Positions 32,029 through 64,000 of a stretch of 64,000 nt of DNA are shown piece after piece. The notes beneath the pieces were generated by a model. The model was not told the DNA's origin and did not search any database. It was given only the letters and a program-made list of their open reading frames with translations. The stretch is from Euglena gracilis (lineage: Eukaryota > Euglenida > Euglenophyceae > Euglenales): positions 9,547,443-9,611,442 of the forward strand of contig CP154956.1 of assembly GCA_039621445.1 (NCBI GenBank), in the 5' to 3' direction. Position 1 is the stretch's first letter. Every line of letters begins with the position of its first letter. A program made the translations under genes and the position numbers.

Positions 32029-33235
32029 TGCCCACCACCAGTTGCCGCAAGCCCCTCGGGGACCCCTCCTGGACTGCGTTGTGGGCCAAGCAGGGATCCC
32101 ACAGGGCCGACCGATGCGCTACACGTCACCCATATGTGCGTCAAAACTGGTTGCATTTGCTCGCCACCCCCTCCCCCCCCCCCCCAGGCGGTTGGAGTAT
32201 CAGTTGGGGGGGGTTGGAGTGAACATACCCCGGTCGGCCAGTGCTTTAGCAATTGTCTGGTGAGAAGGTGCCGCTGTGGCATGTGCACATTTCAGCTTTT
32301 TTCACACTTCCTTTGGAGGAGCCTGTCCTTTTGCCTTTTTAAGTGGTGGATTCACTTCATCATCCACACGTATATCTGACATTGGTTGGATGAGAAAATA
32401 TACAAATGGACGTTGTCCACCCATCAAAAAGTTGCGGAAAAGCCATCATCTGTTGTCATTACAGTGCAAATTTTCACACGTCCCACCGAGACCAGGCAGG
32501 ACCGGGGTGTCCACTTGAATTGCCATTTTACTGGCACTGGAAAGAAGGGACTAGCTAGACCCCAGGGAGGGTGTCCAGGGGTTCCGACTGGAAAATTGAT
32601 TTTCCTCTGGCGCTGCGTGCTGTGGTGGAAATGAGGTTTGTAAGGTGTTTTTTTTGTCGGATTTTGTTCCAAAAAACCACCAAAATGGTCGAAAATGTGC
32701 ATTTTTTTGGCAAATTTTGGGCGCAAAAAAAACTTCCGGCACTTCACGCCACTGTTTCGGGCAAATATTCCACTAGCTAGCCCTGCGCAGACCACCAGGA
32801 GGGTGAACACAATTTTCCATTATCCAAATTTGGACTAGTTGCAATGGACGGACTGAGAAGAGTGTGTTCAGGATGTTCAGGGATATTCTGAATATTCTGG
32901 AAATTACTATTCAGGTTTATTCAGACTCTGAATATTTCCCTGTCTGCCCACACACGTCTGTCAGAATTCGTCCACCCATGGCGCAAAGTCCATTATTGGG
33001 GTGGTTTATGCCTCGATTAGGACCTTGGACTTCAGCAGGAATCCCATTTTTGATGTTTGGTCGTTCCGAGGCAAAACAGCATTTATCTTTAGGTCGCCGG
33101 CGGCTGTTACAGAAAACCGGTCCCCCAGCTGGGGGGGATTCTGCCCTGGGCTTCATCTCAGTAGTAGGCTGGCCTCGGCTCCCCCCAGTTTATGGAGCCA
33201 GGCCATGTTGGCCCTAACAGGCTGCGGCCAAGATG

Positions 33236-33545
33236 CTCCCCCCCCCAGGGGTGACTGTTTTTTTCAGAGTGACTGACTGGTTTTTGGCCCGGACCCCCTC
33301 CCCCCCCCCCCCAGGGGGGGTCGGCAAAAAACCACTGGAGTGACCCGGCGCCAAAGGCGCTGGAAAATTTTTTTGGCCTTTTTTTCATGTTTTTGGTCAA
33401 ATTTCCTTTGGATTTCAGAGTGGCCGCCCCCCCCCCCCCCCGGGGGGGGTAGTGACTGACTGGTTTCCCGAAAAAAGTGACTGACTGGTTTCTCGAAAAG
33501 TGAGTGACCCCCCCCCCCGGGTCGGTAAAAAATTGTATGCTTCTC
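33236..33545 (-). mobile_element. Family C element, reverse orientation
   Basis: Order: GTGACTGTTTTTTTCAGAGT, GACTGACTGG, a C-run, GGCGCCAAAGGCGC hairpin, CCTTTGGATTTCAGAGTGGC, a C-run, then two GTGACTGACTGG units. This is the reverse complement of the order at 8905-9190. Confidence 0.7.
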
Positions 33546-34875
33546 ACCCCTTAGACCTTTCGTGCTTCTTTTGAGTTCCCGAAGCCAGGGAGGGTGCTTC
33601 AAAACTTTTCCAGAATACTTCCCTGCGCCTGGTGTGGGCGAGTGACTCTTGCCAACGCACCACTCAGGATGTACAGCTAATTGCCTTTCTCAATTCAAAC
33701 AAGGCTTGCACGACTCTTTCTCCATTGGGAGAACGAGGCAGAGCTGGCGTTTTTTTTGTTTTTTTTAAAAAAAACAAAAAACGTGTTTTTTTTGAAAAAA
33801 AAGGCAAAAAAAATGGTTTTTTTTAAAAAAACCGGCCGAATCAAGCGCCAAGTCGCCGGCAACGGAAAAACTCAAAAAAAAACACCACACACATGCAACC
33901 CCCCCTTTCCTCGGTTTTGTATTGACCTTTGAAGCATGGGCAAAAGAGGTTGGTTGAGAAAATAGCTATAAAAGTGACAGAAAAAAATGCAACAATTCCA
34001 AGATCATGTTGGGAACTGCCCAAAAAAAATGAAAAAAAATTTTTTCCACCATACCCCCGCTGGCGTTTTTTTTGTTTTTTTTAAAAAAACACAAAAAAAA
34101 ACCAAAAAAAACCGTTTTTTGTTTTTTTTGTTTTTTTTTGACTGCCGGCTTTGGAACGATGCTGTGGGAAACACAACATGGGCACTCAAAAAACGCGACA
34201 CGCAAAACAAAACGCAAAAACACCCCGCAAATCAACGCAAACAAATGCAAAAAATGCACGTAAAACTCTTCATGAGCGCTCCCCCAGGATGTGCACTTTC
34301 TGCAGCAGAGGACTCAGAAAAATTTACGGCTCTGCCGGGGATTTTTTTTCCAGTTTGCATAAAACTAGCATTTTTTTGACAAAAAATGTAAAATGCCCCC
34401 AAGAAATTGACAAAAGTTTTGGTCCTGGGGGAAAATCAGGAGCCAAAAACGAGGAACTTTCATTGTCAAAAAATCCCAGCAAAATCCCAAAACCGCTGGG
34501 GAAAAACACACAAAAAAAATGTTTCCTGACCATGTTCCAAGGATGGCGGTTATTCCAACCGAGTTCAAACCAGCCCCCCCCCCTCCCAATGTGTCCATAT
34601 TCTATGGCCATTTTCCTTGAATTAATAAATTCGGCTGAAATTCCCAAATATATAGCCCCCACTGAATTTTTAGGGAATTGCAAAGTACTCTCCCCATGTC
34701 TAATTTATGTCTTATAATATGATTTATGTCTATGTTATATATAAATTCATATTTGTGTTTGTGTGCACATGCAAATATCCATAACATAAGTATACATATG
34801 TGTGCATTTATATGCAAATACAGCATACACATGTTGCTGCATGCACTTCTACTTGTCTGCCTTTTCTCATCGCAG

Positions 34876-63366
<28,491 letters not shown>

Positions 63367-64000
63367 GTGTGGGCTGGGCTGGCATGGCTGGGGAACACAC
63401 CCATACTTTTTTGGCGTCGTTTTTTGATGGTTTATGTTGCACCCCTCCCCCCTGCCTGAGCCTTGGCGGAGCCCATTCCCTTGGCATGGTGTTGATTGCC
63501 CTCTTTCGTTTCTTCCCGCATTCTCTCCAGGCTTTTCTTTCAGTTGGGTGCCTACCCCACGGGGTGGGTGGGTGCCAGGGGCAGGCACCCCATAGCACCC
63601 CTGCCGACCCCCCCGGGGGGGGGGTAGGCAGGGGGGGGGTGGAAAATATGCACCGTGCAGTTTTTGCAGTTTTTTGCAGTTTTCACGTTTTGGGTTTTTT
63701 GCAGTTTTTTTGCAGTTTTTTTGCAGTTTTTTTTTTGATCCAGTTTTGAAGAAACCTAAGATGTTTTTTGGTGCTTGTTGCCTTGTTGACAAGGCCACAA
63801 TTATTCCCCAACCAAAATTGCTCCCTCTCCAACCTTTCCATTGTAGGAGGTTTGAACAATGTTGAAGGTTGTGAGGGCAGTCGTCAAAGGAGTGCACAAA
63901 AGTGATTTACAACGGGTAACCGACGTCTTCGTTCCACCCCAATACCTGATTTGCATGCTTTCTGGAAAGATATACTCAAGCAAGCCAAAACATTCCCAGA
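63367..64000. other. Start of next intron, no exon seen
   Basis: Contains a palindromic GGCAGGCACC block (63549-63640) related to 2092-2318 and TTTTTTGCAG repeats (63655-63735). No coding-like island before the window end. Confidence 0.5.

Larger units (their letters stand above)
28643..34875. other. No exon recognised; probable intergenic or 5' intron region
   Basis: It holds a TTTA-rich stretch (29955-30010), TIR elements at 31495, 31944 and 33236, and A/T fold-back tracts at 33745-33830 and 34060-34135 that share GCTGGCGTTTTTTTT. Open frames are short and scattered. The 5' end of the SAC9-like gene, including its start codon, should lie near the right end, but I cannot place it. Confidence 0.45.

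Overview
This is nuclear DNA of an intron-rich eukaryote. Short GC-rich coding exons (22 to about 170 bases) sit as islands in long introns made of microsatellites, runs of C or G, and short terminal-inverted-repeat (TIR) elements. Nothing looks prokaryotic: no operons, no ribosome-binding sites, and no intact ORF of gene length outside simple repeats. Recognised exons are all on the + strand and mostly use GT-AG splice sites, and in the better-supported stretches the reading phase carries from exon to exon. The clearest gene resembles SAC9, a SAC-domain phosphoinositide phosphatase I know best from land plants, which hints at the green lineage (an alga or similar protist). I cannot name the organism.

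Left part, about 1.1-27.4 kb. A chain of exon islands on + ends in an arginine-type mono-ADP-ribosyltransferase (ART) fold. Exons at 24131-24241, 24642-24783 and 27141-27339 carry the R-S-E signature (YRG, FTS, EAE). Exons at 14474, 16782 and 17718 together read as a SAM domain upstream. Islands between 1.1 and 11.7 kb are coding-like but not recognised. They may be the 5' part of the same gene or another gene, since one of them (4910-5055) can run into an in-frame TGA.

Middle, about 27.4-34.9 kb. No convincing exon was seen. This stretch holds TIR elements and A/T-rich sequence and probably includes the boundary between the two genes.

Right part, about 34.9 kb to the window end. A SAC9-like gene of at least 15 exons runs on + and continues past the window. 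Reading the exons in order gives the N-terminal SAC strands, the E-C-E-Q-L-V segment, the D-W-H segment, the catalytic DSLDRTN motif and the start of the post-SAC region. It has an extra acidic segment, one 22-base exon, and no visible WW domain.

Repeats dominate the window. There are a 1.6-kb CA-rich array (20.8-22.4 kb), a 1-kb ACGC/AC array (38.3-39.4 kb), a 2-kb G-rich strand-asymmetric block (45.2-47.2 kb) and pentanucleotide arrays (55.0-56.75 kb). Several TIR families recur, many with C-run/G-run ends next to TA target sites. One element has an exact 10-base target duplication nested in another element, one splits a pentamer array, and one ends at an exon so that its last bases supply the splice acceptor. 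The two genes would act separately: one modifies proteins with ADP-ribose, the other acts on membrane phosphoinositides.
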